A stretch of DNA of 45,952 bases from Sandaracinobacteroides sayramensis (GCF_022014495.1 NZ_JAKLSQ010000024.1:1-45952); one strand, 5' to 3'; counted from the stretch's first letter, positions 26,888 through 35,924 are shown. Notes: a model not told the origin generated them from the sequence alone. Numbers and translations: made by a program.

Positions 26888-27535
26888 TCAGGAACGAAGC
26901 AGGATCAGCGCTTCTATCCCTGAAAGGAACATTCCAAATGCCAGCATCGCCAGGATCATCACCACCACGATGCCGACCATTCGCTGCGTGGGCGTCAGGT
27001 CATTCGCGCCTCCCCACAAACGAAGGGACGAACGAGGCGGCGCGAAACCGGCGAGCGGCTGCGCAGCCCAGACGGCGCTGTCGGCGACATGGTCGACCGC
27101 CGGCCCGGCAGAGCCTTGCGATCCGGCCTGATGCGCCCCCAGGATGCCCGCAGGCGGAGAACCATAGCTCCCCTGCCCCGATGCACGCCCGGCTGGCGCC
27201 TGCCCTGATTGTTCGACCTCGTCGTCATGCGGGGAACTTGCCGCTTTGGGCCTCGGCGAAACAATCTGCGGCGATTGATATGCGAACGGATGATAGGCCT
27301 GCGCCTGGGCGGCCGCGCGGTAGATTATGGCCGCTTCACGCCGGCTGCTGACGCCCAGCGTCTGGATCGCGGCGCGCAGCCGCGCGTCCACGGTATGGCG
27401 GGAAATGCCCAGCTGCCGGGCGATTTCCTTGGAAGTCGCATGATCGTCCACCAGATCCAGACATTCCCGCTGGCCGGCCGTCAGCCGCGCCACCCGGGCC
27501 GCCAGATCCACGTCAGACAGATTGCTCGATCCCAC
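26888..27535 (-). CDS. LuxR-type HTH regulator with C-terminal membrane anchor
   Basis: A 215-aa protein. An N-terminal GerE/LuxR-type helix-turn-helix occupies about residues 17-75 (LTAGQRECLDLV...SKEIARQLGISRHTVDARLRAAIQTLGV). A disordered Gly/Pro/Ser-rich linker of about 100 residues follows, and a single hydrophobic helix (VGIVVVMILAMLAFGMFL) lies at 187-204. There is no receiver or ligand domain. The start is the GTG at 27535, which has AAGGATAAGGA before it. The layout implies a DNA-binding domain held at the inner membrane, perhaps released or tuned by a membrane event. Confidence 0.82.
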   Translation of the reverse strand: MGSSNLSDVDLAARVARLTAGQRECLDLVDDHATSKEIARQLGISRHTVDARLRAAIQTLGVSSRREAAIIYRAAAQAQAYHPFAYQSPQIVSPRPKAASSPHDDEVEQSGQAPAGRASGQGSYGSPPAGILGAHQAGSQGSAGPAVDHVADSAVWAAQPLAGFAPPRSSLRLWGGANDLTPTQRMVGIVVVMILAMLAFGMFLSGIEALILLRS

Positions 27536-27734
27536 GTCCTTATCCTTCTGACCGCGACACCCACAGTCTTGCGCGACCCTGCGCGACGCCCTCCAGCCGG
27601 CTTGAACGGCGCGCGCTCCCTGCGTCACCGCTCCGCCGGTCGAGACCTCGAAACGAAATTAACCTTTCGATAGCATGTGAATCGAGTCGCGGCCAGAATT
27701 GCCGGCCGCAGTTGCGCCGTTCCGGTGGGATTTC

Positions 27735-28871
27735 CTATAATTCGCGCTCGAAAATCCGATAGGTCTTGGTGATTTTCGCGCCGATCGCCTCGGCGATGGA
27801 GATCATCGGGCCATTGTCTTCCAGGATCCAGCCGATTTCCGCCCATTCGGCGCCATGCCGGGACACGCCCGTGCGCCGCACCTGCTCGATCATCATGAAG
27901 GCCAGCATGGAGGCGGTTCGAGTCGCCTGCAGCTTCTGCCGCACCCCCATCAGCGGCACGCGGAACCAGAGCGTCTGCGGATTCCGCAGCCGCCACAGCA
28001 GCTTCGCCCAGCCGAAGGGGAGGAGCCGGCCATTGAGATCCAGTGTCAACTGGTTGAGATCGGGGATTGATATGATGAAGGCCACCGGTTCGCCTTCATA
28101 TTCGGCGATCAGCACCTGGTGCGGCAGCACGATGGGCTTCAGCTTCTTGCCCACATGCTCCACTTCCGCGTCCGTCAGCGGCACGAAACCCCAATTATCG
28201 GACCAGGCCTCGTTCAATATCTCGAGGATGATCCGCGCTTCCGAATCGAACCGGTCGAGGTCGACGTTGCGGATGCGGATCCGGCTGTTGCGCTCCCCCG
28301 CCGCGACGATTCGGTTGACGATTTCCGGAAAACCGTCGCGCACGGGAACCGACCAGGCGTAGAGATCCTTCACGCCGGCATAGCCCGCCGCTTCTATATG
28401 GCCGGCGTAATAGGGCAGATGGTGCCCCATCATCACCTTGGGCGGCGTGTCGAAGCCTTCCACCAGCAAGCCCGGCTCGTCCCAATAGGATATGCTGATC
28501 GGGCCTTGCGCCTGCGTCATGCCCTGCTCGCGCAGCCAGGCTTCGGCAGTCGCGATCAACTGGCCGGCGACTTCGGCCTCATCCACAGATTCGAACAGAC
28601 CCCATTGCCCGAGGCCCGGGCGCTTCTGCTGCACGAGATCGCAGACCTGCGCCGAAATACGCCCGATCACCTGCCCGCCCCGCCGGGCGAGAAAGAAAGC
28701 GGCGCGCCCATGCAGGAACCAGGGATTGCGCTTCGGCCCGCTGATGAGGGCGTGCACCTCGTCCTTCAGCGGCGGCCGCCAGTTCGGGTCGTTGGCGTAA
28801 AGCGTCCAGGGCAGGTCCACGAAAGCGCGCCGGTCGGCGGCCGAGCCGACCGGCGAAATCGTCAGCGCCAC
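27735..28871 (-). CDS. GNAT-fold N-acyltransferase-like protein, candidate ceramide synthase
   Basis: A 378-aa protein. The N-terminal part (DPNWRPPLKDEVHALISGP, then GRISAQVC) and the central AYYAGHIEAAGY-like region match a group of large GNAT-fold proteins in alphaproteobacteria, many annotated only as N-acetyltransferases. A bacterial ceramide synthase that acylates the sphinganine amine has been assigned to a GNAT-type protein in Caulobacter; membership of this protein in that clade is my inference. It starts one base after the stop of the hydroxylase-like gene, so both are surely coexpressed. Sphingolipids replace much or all of the LPS in sphingomonads. Confidence 0.7.
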   Translation of the reverse strand: MALTISPVGSAADRRAFVDLPWTLYANDPNWRPPLKDEVHALISGPKRNPWFLHGRAAFFLARRGGQVIGRISAQVCDLVQQKRPGLGQWGLFESVDEAEVAGQLIATAEAWLREQGMTQAQGPISISYWDEPGLLVEGFDTPPKVMMGHHLPYYAGHIEAAGYAGVKDLYAWSVPVRDGFPEIVNRIVAAGERNSRIRIRNVDLDRFDSEARIILEILNEAWSDNWGFVPLTDAEVEHVGKKLKPIVLPHQVLIAEYEGEPVAFIISIPDLNQLTLDLNGRLLPFGWAKLLWRLRNPQTLWFRVPLMGVRQKLQATRTASMLAFMMIEQVRRTGVSRHGAEWAEIGWILEDNGPMISIAEAIGAKITKTYRIFEREL

Positions 28872-28872
28872 C

Positions 28873-29682
28873 TCAGGCGGCGTCCTGCCCAGAATTGCCG
28901 GCGTTATTGCCGGCGTTGGCGGCCGCCCGCTGCCGCGGATGCCCCTTGGCCACGCCGCCGGAAAGCCGGGAAACCCATGGGTATTTCTGCGCGACTTCGT
29001 CCGTATAGCCCAGGTTGAAGACGGTCGGCGATTTGTTCGGCCGGTCCTCCCGCTCGTAGAAGGTGCCGAACAGATGGTCGGGCCAGAAGCTGGTGATGCC
29101 GAAATTGCCGTCCTCGTCGTGGAAATGGTGAGCCATGTGCCGGCGCTTGATATCGGCCAGCCACCTGTTCTTCGGCTTGTAGGACAAATGCTGGATGCAG
29201 TGGAAGAATTCGTAGAAGCAGGTGATGATCAGCCCCGCCGCGAAGCAAACGGCCGCGCCGCCGACGCCGCCGATCAGCCAGCCGGCCGGAATAGTGGCGA
29301 TGGCGATGGTCGGCAGCGTGGTGTAAAGCGCCCCGAACAGCACCTCCAGATGGTTGGGATCCTGGTGGTGGTCGTAATGGATTCGCTTCCAGGTCTTCGC
29401 CGTCAGCGGCGATTTGTACATCCACTGGCTGTGCAGCACATAGCGGTGCAGCAGATACCAGGCGAGCGGGTAGATGATCAGCGCGAACACCACCGCCACC
29501 GCGCCCTGAACCAGGGTCGGCGGGCTCCAGATCGCCACGCCGATGCTGACGGCGGCCAGCAGCAGATAGGCCTGGATGGCGTAATATTGGAAATAGGCGA
29601 CCGCCAGATCCTTCAGCGTCATGCGGTCCAGATAATGGTTGCGGCTCCAGATGCCGGCGCGCTTGGTATGTTCGGCGAACAC
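28873..29682 (-). CDS. Fatty acid hydroxylase / sterol desaturase family membrane enzyme
   Basis: A 269-aa di-iron membrane enzyme. Histidine clusters in order: HRYVLH (79-84), HYDHH (102-106), HCIQH (161-165) and HMAHHFH (182-188), plus His203, with four hydrophobic stretches between them; the set fits the FA2H-like group that hydroxylates fatty acyl chains. Sphingomonad ceramides carry 2-hydroxymyristate, so 2-hydroxylation of the N-acyl chain is the likely job. GGAG eight bases before GTG 29682 decides the start; longer starts (29691, 29748) are possible. The C-terminus is Ala/Asn-rich. Confidence 0.8.
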   Translation of the reverse strand: MFAEHTKRAGIWSRNHYLDRMTLKDLAVAYFQYYAIQAYLLLAAVSIGVAIWSPPTLVQGAVAVVFALIIYPLAWYLLHRYVLHSQWMYKSPLTAKTWKRIHYDHHQDPNHLEVLFGALYTTLPTIAIATIPAGWLIGGVGGAAVCFAAGLIITCFYEFFHCIQHLSYKPKNRWLADIKRRHMAHHFHDEDGNFGITSFWPDHLFGTFYEREDRPNKSPTVFNLGYTDEVAQKYPWVSRLSGGVAKGHPRQRAAANAGNNAGNSGQDAA

Positions 29683-29784
29683 GGATTTCACTCCAATTTG
29701 ATCAGGCCCGGCAATTAGGCGGCAAACAAGGCTTTTTTGGGGTGTCAATGCGCCCCGAACCGCGCCGCGCCAATCCGCCGCAGG

Positions 29785-30879
29785 CTATTCCTCGGTTCGG
29801 AACAATAGGCTCTCGCCCACCAGGAAGAACAGCAGGAACGGCGCCCAGGCGGCGGCCCAGGGCGGATAGGTGCCGAAATCCGCCATCGCCATGGCGAAAT
29901 TGTCGGCCACGAAGAAGGCGAAACCCAGGGCAAGCCCGGACACCGCGCGCAGGAACAATTTGCCCGACCGCGCCAACCCGAAAGCGGCGACCGAGCCCAG
30001 AAGCGGCATCAGCGCCGCGGAAAGCGGGCCGGAGAATTTATGGTTCAGCTTGGCGACGAGCTGGTCCGTGGGCTTTCCAGCCTCCTGCAGGTCGCGAATG
30101 GCGGGCACCAGTTCCCACAGAGGCAGATGGTCCGCGTTCACCCCCTGGGTGGTGAACTGCTGCGGCTGCGCCGGCGAGATATAGGGCAGCACCGACATGG
30201 TGGTGAGCCGCCCGGACGCGACGTCGAAGCGCCGCGCCATGCTCAACTCCCAGCCGCGCTCCGCGGGCGCCGCCTCCTCGGCGCGCACGATCTCCACCAG
30301 CCGGTCATGCTCGCGGTTGTAGATGGTCACGTCCCGCAGGATGGTGGTGGCGCCCTTCCCTTCCACGGCGCTCGCGTGCCACAGATCGTCGCCGGCGCGC
30401 ACCCACACTTCGCGCCCGGTGCGGTTTTCCGGCGACAGGGGTTTGTAATCGGCCGCCTTCCAGCGGTCGTATTCGGCGTTGGCGCGCACCAGCACCCGCT
30501 CGTTGAAGACGAAATTCAGGGCCGCGATTCCCAGACCGGCGATCACCAGCGGCGCCAGTATCTGGTGGGCGCTGATCCCGGCCGCCTTGAAGATGGTGAT
30601 CTCGCTGTTCTGGTTCAGCGTCATGAAGGTCAGCAGCGTCGCCAGCAGCACCGAGAAGGGCAGGAACAGGGCGATAATCTGCGGCATGCGGATGGAAACA
30701 TATTTCCAGAGCTCCGCCTCGCCATTGCCGGGCACCGCCAGGATCCGCGCCGATTCCCCCAGCAGATCCAGCGTCATCAGGATGATCGCCAGCCCCGCCA
30801 GAAAGGCGATGGTGCGCACCAGGAACATCCGCGCGGTGTAGAGCGCGAGCGACGGCGACGGGAACAGGCGCTTCAGCAT
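29785..30879 (-). CDS. lptG: LPS-export permease LptG
   Basis: A 364-aa inner-membrane permease of the LptB2FG transporter that extracts lipid A-type glycolipid from the inner membrane. Three N-terminal and three C-terminal membrane helices flank a periplasmic jellyroll domain at about residues 130-265. The ATG follows the lptF stop with no gap (TAG then ATG), a common arrangement. The signature FKAAGIS and the segment LLATLLTFMTLNQNSEI fit the family. The paralogous order lptF then lptG is used to tell the two apart. Confidence 0.93.
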   Translation of the reverse strand: MLKRLFPSPSLALYTARMFLVRTIAFLAGLAIILMTLDLLGESARILAVPGNGEAELWKYVSIRMPQIIALFLPFSVLLATLLTFMTLNQNSEITIFKAAGISAHQILAPLVIAGLGIAALNFVFNERVLVRANAEYDRWKAADYKPLSPENRTGREVWVRAGDDLWHASAVEGKGATTILRDVTIYNREHDRLVEIVRAEEAAPAERGWELSMARRFDVASGRLTTMSVLPYISPAQPQQFTTQGVNADHLPLWELVPAIRDLQEAGKPTDQLVAKLNHKFSGPLSAALMPLLGSVAAFGLARSGKLFLRAVSGLALGFAFFVADNFAMAMADFGTYPPWAAAWAPFLLFFLVGESLLFRTEE

Positions 30880-32121
30880 CTAGCGGCTTCCCTCGGCGAC
30901 GGTTTCCGCCTCTTCGGGCAACAGGCCCATCTTCGCCGCCGGCTTCTTCAGCCCCTTGAACAGCCCGGTGAACTTCTTGATCGCCCGCTCCAGCCCGCCG
31001 ATCGGCTGCCCGCCCGGCTTGTGCGCCAGCACATGATAGAACCAGAAGCAGAGCGCGGTGAAGATCGCGAAGGGAACCCATTGCGCCAGCATCGGGTCGA
31101 TCCGCCCGATGGCGCCCATGCGCTCGCCATATTCGGATATCTTGTGGTAGGTCACCAGCATAACCACCGACAGGAAAACGCCGATCGCCGATGTCGTCCG
31201 CTTGGGCGGCACCGCCAGCGCCACCGCCAGCAGCGGCAGCACGAACATCACCACCCATTGCACCATGCGCCGGTGGAAGGCGGCGGAGGCCATCGTCCGG
31301 TCCTGCTCGCTGGTCTCGGGCGAGCGCATCATCTTCCACAGCTCCGGAAGCGTTCGTTCCAGATTCTCGGCCCCGCGCGTGCGGAACCGCTCCATGGCCG
31401 GCAGGTCCACCGGCAGGTCGTGCTGCACGAAGGTCAGCACGCGCGGAACCTGGTTGCGCGGCGAATCATGCACCAGCGTGCCGTTCTTCAGCCGCAGGAT
31501 GATCACGTCAGGATCATCGGTCAGCAGGAACTGGCCGCGCGCGGCCGAAACCGCCAGCGAGCGCCCGTCCGCCTGCCCCGCGCGCACGAACACGCCGCGC
31601 AGATCGGCCCCCTTGTCGAAGCTCTGCTCCACCCGCAGCGTGGTGCGTTCGGCGATGCGGGTGAATTCCCCCACCTTGATGCTGGCCCCCAGCGCGCCCG
31701 AGCGCAGTTCGAAGCGAAGCCCTTCATAGGCGTAGCGCGAATAGGGCTGCAGGAAGCCGACGATGCCGAAATTCACGATCGCGAAGACGGTGGCCAGAAT
31801 ATAGGGTACCTTCAGCATGCGCCCGTACCCGACGCCGACGGAATTCAGCGCATCCAGTTCCGAGGACAGGGCCAGCCTGCGAAAGCCGAGCAGGATGCCG
31901 AGTGTCACGCCGATCGGTATCCCCAGCGACAGATATTCGGGAATGAGGTTGCCCAGCATCCGCCAGACGACCGACACCGGCCCGCCTTCGTTCACCACGA
32001 AGTCGAACAGGTTCAGCATCTTCTCCAGAAGCAGAAGCATGGCCGCGATCACCAGCGTGCCGATCAACGGCACGATGATGAGGCGGAAGAGATAGCGGTC
32101 GATAGCCGTCAGGGGCGCCAT
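30880..32121 (-). CDS. lptF: LPS-export permease LptF
   Basis: A 413-aa partner of LptG with the same layout: helices near residues 16-40, 60-80 and 100-125, a periplasmic beta domain, and three helices near 300-375. LGILLGFRRLALSSELDALNS is the conserved coupling region contacting LptB. A 35-residue Lys/Glu-rich C-terminal tail is longer than usual. It starts a short operon lptF-lptG and is divergent from the DUF2141 gene with 80 bp between starts. Confidence 0.94.
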   Translation of the reverse strand: MAPLTAIDRYLFRLIIVPLIGTLVIAAMLLLLEKMLNLFDFVVNEGGPVSVVWRMLGNLIPEYLSLGIPIGVTLGILLGFRRLALSSELDALNSVGVGYGRMLKVPYILATVFAIVNFGIVGFLQPYSRYAYEGLRFELRSGALGASIKVGEFTRIAERTTLRVEQSFDKGADLRGVFVRAGQADGRSLAVSAARGQFLLTDDPDVIILRLKNGTLVHDSPRNQVPRVLTFVQHDLPVDLPAMERFRTRGAENLERTLPELWKMMRSPETSEQDRTMASAAFHRRMVQWVVMFVLPLLAVALAVPPKRTTSAIGVFLSVVMLVTYHKISEYGERMGAIGRIDPMLAQWVPFAIFTALCFWFYHVLAHKPGGQPIGGLERAIKKFTGLFKGLKKPAAKMGLLPEEAETVAEGSR

Positions 32122-32201
32122 TATGCGCCCGCCTTAGCAGCCCATCGTCCGGAAGGCCAAGCCGGCTTCCGCTTTCGCCGGATATGGGTTAGCCGGAAAG
32201 G

Positions 32202-32672
32202 ATGCTCGCCACATCCGCACTTCTCGCCGCCGCCGTGTTCGGCATCCCGCAGGCCTGCACACCGGGCGCCAATGGCCCCGCCGCGCTGGTGACCGTCGAC
32301 GGCTTCAAGGATCGCGTCGGCAATCTGCGAATCGCCATTTATCCCGCGAACGAGGAGGATTTCCTCGCCTCCGGCCGCTATGTGCAGCGGCTCGACACGC
32401 CCGTGACGCCGGACGGGCCGATGACGGTCTGCGCCCCCGTCCCCTCGTCCGGCACGCTGATCGTCGCGGCGCTGCACGACCGCGACGCGAACGGCAAGTT
32501 CGCCCCCTTCAAGGACGGAGTGGGCTTCTCCCGCAACCCGCGGCTGGGGCTTTCCAAGCCGAAGATCGAGCATGTCAGCGTCGAACTGAATGGCGTGAAG
32601 GAAATGTCGATCGTGCTCAACTATATGCAAGGTCTGCGTCCAGCGCCGTTGAAAGAGCGGCAAAGTCGCTGA
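32202..32672 (+). CDS. Exported DUF2141 protein
   Basis: A 156-aa protein with a signal peptide (cleavage near residue 19; the Cys at 19 in PQACTPG makes a lipoprotein conceivable). The beta-rich mature part contains LRIAIYPANEEDFLASGRYV and LHDRDANGKFAPFKDGVGFSRNPR, the DUF2141 signature. Function is not known. Its 3' end overlaps the converging rsmA gene by 56 bp, an unusually long tail-to-tail overlap. It is the only plus-strand gene between 25 and 45 kb. Confidence 0.88.
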   Translation: MLATSALLAAAVFGIPQACTPGANGPAALVTVDGFKDRVGNLRIAIYPANEEDFLASGRYVQRLDTPVTPDGPMTVCAPVPSSGTLIVAALHDRDANGKFAPFKDGVGFSRNPRLGLSKPKIEHVSVELNGVKEMSIVLNYMQGLRPAPLKERQSR

Positions 32673-33492
32673 TGGAAAGCGCCTCGGCCCGAAGCGTCGG
32701 GTCGAGCCCCAGCCGCTCCATCGCCGCAAGCGCCCCTTCCACGCCTTTGAGCGACTGGCGCAGCATCTTGCGCCGCTGGCCGAAACCGGCCGCCGTCAAC
32801 CGCTCCAGCAGCGGCAGGGAAAAGGGCTCCAGAGGTGCTTTCGGAACCAGCCGCACCACGGCGCTGTCGACCTTGGGCGGCGGCGTGAAGGCCCGCGCCG
32901 GCAGCAGCGTCTCGATCCGCACGTCCGCGCGCAGCTGGGCCAGCACGGAAAGCCGCCCATAGGCCGGCGTTCCCGGCCGGGCGACCAGCCTGTCCGCCAC
33001 TTCCTTCTGGAACATCAGCGTCGCCGATCGCCACCAGGGCCGCCACTGCGCCTGCGTCAGCCAGCCGGTCAGCAGCAGCGTGCCGATGTTATAGGGCAGG
33101 TTCGCGGCGATATGCGCCCCCTCCCCCACCAGCGCGCGCGGGTCCGCCTTCAGCGCGTCCCCCTCCAGCACCCGCAGCCGGCCACCGCTGGCGGCGGCAA
33201 GCCGCTGCAATATGGGAATGGCGCGGGAATCGCGTTCGATCGCCACCACTTCGGCCCCGGTCTTCAGAAGCGCCCGCGTCAGCCCGCCCGGCCCCGGCCC
33301 CACTTCATAGACCCGGTCGCCCGGCGCAAGGCCGATGGAGCGCACGATCCGGTCGAGAAGATTGGGGTCCAGAAGGAAATTCTGCCCCAGGGCCTTGGAA
33401 GCGCGCAGCCCGGCCGCCGCTATCTCGTCCCTCAGCGGCGGCAGCGCCAGGATCGCATCGGATGCGATCGCCGCCTCTCCGGCGCCGCTCAA
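32617..33492 (-). CDS. rsmA: 16S rRNA dimethyladenosine transferase RsmA (KsgA)
   Basis: A 291-aa SAM enzyme that dimethylates the two adenosines in the 3'-terminal hairpin of 16S rRNA, a late step in 30S assembly. Motifs: KALGQNFLLD, VYEVGPGPGGLTRAL (SAM loop), VVAIERDSR and the catalytic NLPYNIG. The preferred start is TTG 33492, which shares TTGA with the pdxA stop; an ATG at 33525 would overlap pdxA by 37 bp and has no ribosome-binding site. It is the last gene of the lptD-surA-pdxA-rsmA series. Confidence 0.93.
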   Translation of the reverse strand: MSGAGEAAIASDAILALPPLRDEIAAAGLRASKALGQNFLLDPNLLDRIVRSIGLAPGDRVYEVGPGPGGLTRALLKTGAEVVAIERDSRAIPILQRLAAASGGRLRVLEGDALKADPRALVGEGAHIAANLPYNIGTLLLTGWLTQAQWRPWWRSATLMFQKEVADRLVARPGTPAYGRLSVLAQLRADVRIETLLPARAFTPPPKVDSAVVRLVPKAPLEPFSLPLLERLTAAGFGQRRKMLRQSLKGVEGALAAMERLGLDPTLRAEALSISDFAALSTALDADLAYS

Positions 33493-34532
33493 ACGCTCGC
33501 CATCGGCGCCCGCGCCCGGGCGCATTGCCCGGCCAGCGCGATGGCCGCGATCATCGCGCGCGGATTGGCTTCGCCCCGCCCGGCGATTCCGAAGGCCGTG
33601 CCATGGTCCGGCGAGGTGCGCAGCAGCGGCAGCCCCAGCGTCATGTTCACGCCGGTGTCGAAATGCAGCGTCTTCAGCGGGATCAGCGCCTGATCGTGGT
33701 ACATGCAGATGGCCGCGTCATAGGCGGAACGGGCAGCGGCATGGAACATGGTGTCGGGGGAATGCGGCCCGCTCACGTCCAGCCCCTCGTCGCGCAGGAT
33801 CTGGATCGCCGGGACGATGATCTCCAGCTCCTCGCGCCCCATGTTGCCGCCCTCGCCGGCATGCGGATTGAGCCCCGCGACCGCCAGCCTCGGCTCGGCG
33901 ATGCCGAAATCCCGCTGCAGCCCGCGCGCCACCGTGCGCGAGCGCGAGACGATCAATTCCGACGTCAGCGCTTCGGGCACCTGCGCCAGCGGCCGGTGGA
34001 TCGTCACCGGCACCGTGCGAAGATCGGGGCCGACCATCATCATCGCCACATTTTCCGCCGCCACGCCACAGCGCTCGGCCACGAACTCGGTCTGCCCCGG
34101 GTGGCTGAAGCCGATGGAATAGAGTTGCGCCTTCGAAACCGGGCCGGTCACAAGCCCCGAAGCCGTGCCCGCGCGCGTCAGACCCACGCCGATTTCCAGC
34201 GAATCGAGCGCACAGCGCGCGCCCGTCGGCGTCGGCAGGCCGGGAATCACCTGATCCGGCTCGTCCACCTGGATCAGCGGCAGCGCTTCCTGAAAGACCG
34301 CCGCGGCGGAGGAAGGGTTGGAAATCTGCGCGATCGGCCCGCCCCACACCGCCTCGATGCTGCGCCGGTCGCCGATGGCGAAGAAAGGCGGAAGCCGATG
34401 CGCGGCCCGTATGGCCCAGGCCTTGGCGATCACCTCCGGGCCGATACCGGCCGGATCGCCCACCGACACCGCCAACGGGGCAATGGCGGCAACCGACGCC
34501 GGCAGATCGATATCGGGGAGCATCGCGATCAT
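33489..34532 (-). CDS. pdxA: 4-hydroxythreonine-4-phosphate dehydrogenase
   Basis: A 347-aa NAD-dependent, metal-dependent enzyme of pyridoxal-5'-phosphate synthesis. Characteristic parts: VSVGDPAGIGPE at the N-terminus, TGPVSKAQLYSIGFSHPGQTE, GLNPHAGEGGNMG (metal ligand His), YHDQALIPLK and the C-terminal RTSPDHGTAFGIAGRG. Length is normal. ATG lies 3 bp after the surA stop. Its link to the outer-membrane genes is by operon only and is conserved in many proteobacteria. Confidence 0.96.
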   Translation of the reverse strand: MIAMLPDIDLPASVAAIAPLAVSVGDPAGIGPEVIAKAWAIRAAHRLPPFFAIGDRRSIEAVWGGPIAQISNPSSAAAVFQEALPLIQVDEPDQVIPGLPTPTGARCALDSLEIGVGLTRAGTASGLVTGPVSKAQLYSIGFSHPGQTEFVAERCGVAAENVAMMMVGPDLRTVPVTIHRPLAQVPEALTSELIVSRSRTVARGLQRDFGIAEPRLAVAGLNPHAGEGGNMGREELEIIVPAIQILRDEGLDVSGPHSPDTMFHAAARSAYDAAICMYHDQALIPLKTLHFDTGVNMTLGLPLLRTSPDHGTAFGIAGRGEANPRAMIAAIALAGQCARARAPMASV

Positions 34533-34535
34533 GGT

Positions 34536-35924
34536 TCAGCGATAGTCGATCACGGCATCCCGGCGCAGGTCGCGCAGATAGCGGCGCGCCGCGCTGTTCA
34601 CCCGCTGGTCGTTCAACTGGCTGTAAACCTGATCGAAACTCGGAAGCGAGGCGGAAGCCGCCGGATCGTCGCGGCCGCAGAGCACCAGCACGCGAAGCCC
34701 GTCGTCGGCGGAGCCGAAGGGCGGCGTCGCCGTGCCGATCGGCATCTGCCCCAGCACCTGCTGCAATTGCGGCGGAAGCTCGCCCAGGCGAAGCTGATCG
34801 TTCGAAACCACTTCCGCGCCGATCTCGCGCGCCACTTCCTCGGCCTTGCCGCAACCGCCCATGTTCCGTGTCCGCTCCTGCACATTCGCGGCCACCTTGC
34901 GGGCCTCCGCCTCGCTGATGTCCGCCTTCAGGGGGATGGTAAGCTGTTTCAATGACAGCATGGCATTCGCCGGATCGACGGAGAGAATCTGCCGCTTGTC
35001 CACCAGCGCGATGATGGCGACGCCGCCGGGCACGCTGACCGGATCGGAAACGGCGCCGCGCGGCATGGCGGTCACGAGGCCCTGCAGGGCCGGCGAAAGC
35101 TGCTCGGCGCGCACCCAGCCGAGGTCGCCGCCGACGGCCGCCGTCGACGCTTCGGAGAATTGCCGCGCATAGGCGACGAAGCTGGCACCGGCGCGCACCT
35201 GCTCGACGATGCGGCGCGCGTCCGCCATCACCTGCTGCTGCAGTTCCGGCGTCGCGGACAGGAAGATTTCGCCGACACGGAACTCGTCCTGCCCCTTCGA
35301 CTGCTCCAGCTTCTGGATGACCGACTGCACCTCGTCGTCGCCGACGTTCACGAAGGGCTCCACCCGCCGGCGCAGCAGGCGGCTCCAGGCCAGCTCGGCC
35401 CGGATCTGCTGCTTGATGGAATCCGGCGAGGAGCCGCCCTGCCGCAGATAGGCGGCGAATTCCTCGGGCGACTGGCGGAAGTTGGCGGAAACCCGGTTAT
35501 AGGCCTGATCCACCTCATTCTGCGGGATCGCCACTTCATTCTCGCCCGCTTCCTGGATCTGCAGCTTCTCGTCGATCAGGTTGCGCAGCACCTGCAGGCG
35601 AAGCACCTGCCGCTCCTCGTCGGACACGCGGCCGCCGTTGGCGATCAGCACCAGCGACAGCCGGTGGTCGACATCGGTGTCGGTGATGATGTCGCCATTC
35701 ACGATCGCCGTCGCCTTGCGGACATTGGGATCGACCGCGCCCATGATGGTGATCTCGGGCAGGTCCAGCGCGGACGCCTGGCGTTGCGAGGCGGAGGGGC
35801 CGGCCTGCTGCGCAGTGGCGACCTGCTGCGCGCCCGTCGGCGCGACCTGTTGCGCGCCGGTCGGCGCGGCGGCGAGAAAAGCGGCGGCCAGAAGCGCCGC
35901 ACGCGCCGGATGGAAGGATTTCAT
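34536..35924 (-). CDS. surA: Periplasmic chaperone/peptidyl-prolyl isomerase SurA
   Basis: A 462-aa outer-membrane-protein chaperone. A signal peptide (MKSFHPARAALLAAAFLAAA) is followed by a short AQQVAPTG repeat, the SurA N-domain (IVNGDIITDTDVDHRLSLVL to about residue 200) and one clear parvulin domain (FRVGEIFLSATPELQQQ to GGVAIIALVDKRQI). The second parvulin is divergent. The start at 35924 is chosen because the signal peptide begins there; no good ribosome-binding site is seen. It lies between lptD and pdxA, as in E. coli. Confidence 0.92.
   Translation of the reverse strand: MKSFHPARAALLAAAFLAAAPTGAQQVAPTGAQQVATAQQAGPSASQRQASALDLPEITIMGAVDPNVRKATAIVNGDIITDTDVDHRLSLVLIANGGRVSDEERQVLRLQVLRNLIDEKLQIQEAGENEVAIPQNEVDQAYNRVSANFRQSPEEFAAYLRQGGSSPDSIKQQIRAELAWSRLLRRRVEPFVNVGDDEVQSVIQKLEQSKGQDEFRVGEIFLSATPELQQQVMADARRIVEQVRAGASFVAYARQFSEASTAAVGGDLGWVRAEQLSPALQGLVTAMPRGAVSDPVSVPGGVAIIALVDKRQILSVDPANAMLSLKQLTIPLKADISEAEARKVAANVQERTRNMGGCGKAEEVAREIGAEVVSNDQLRLGELPPQLQQVLGQMPIGTATPPFGSADDGLRVLVLCGRDDPAASASLPSFDQVYSQLNDQRVNSAARRYLRDLRRDAVIDYR
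35818..35865. repeat. Two tandem 24-bp units in the 5' part of surA
   Basis: Units 35818-35841 and 35842-35865 match at 22 of 24 positions. They encode the octapeptide APTGAQQV twice, just after the signal peptide. The repeat keeps the reading frame, so copy number can change without breaking the gene. Confidence 0.7.

Noticed and set aside
30040-32292. Plus-strand frame opposite lptF and lptG
   Set aside because: Antisense to two secure permease genes; rich in Arg, His and Gln with no recognisable fold.
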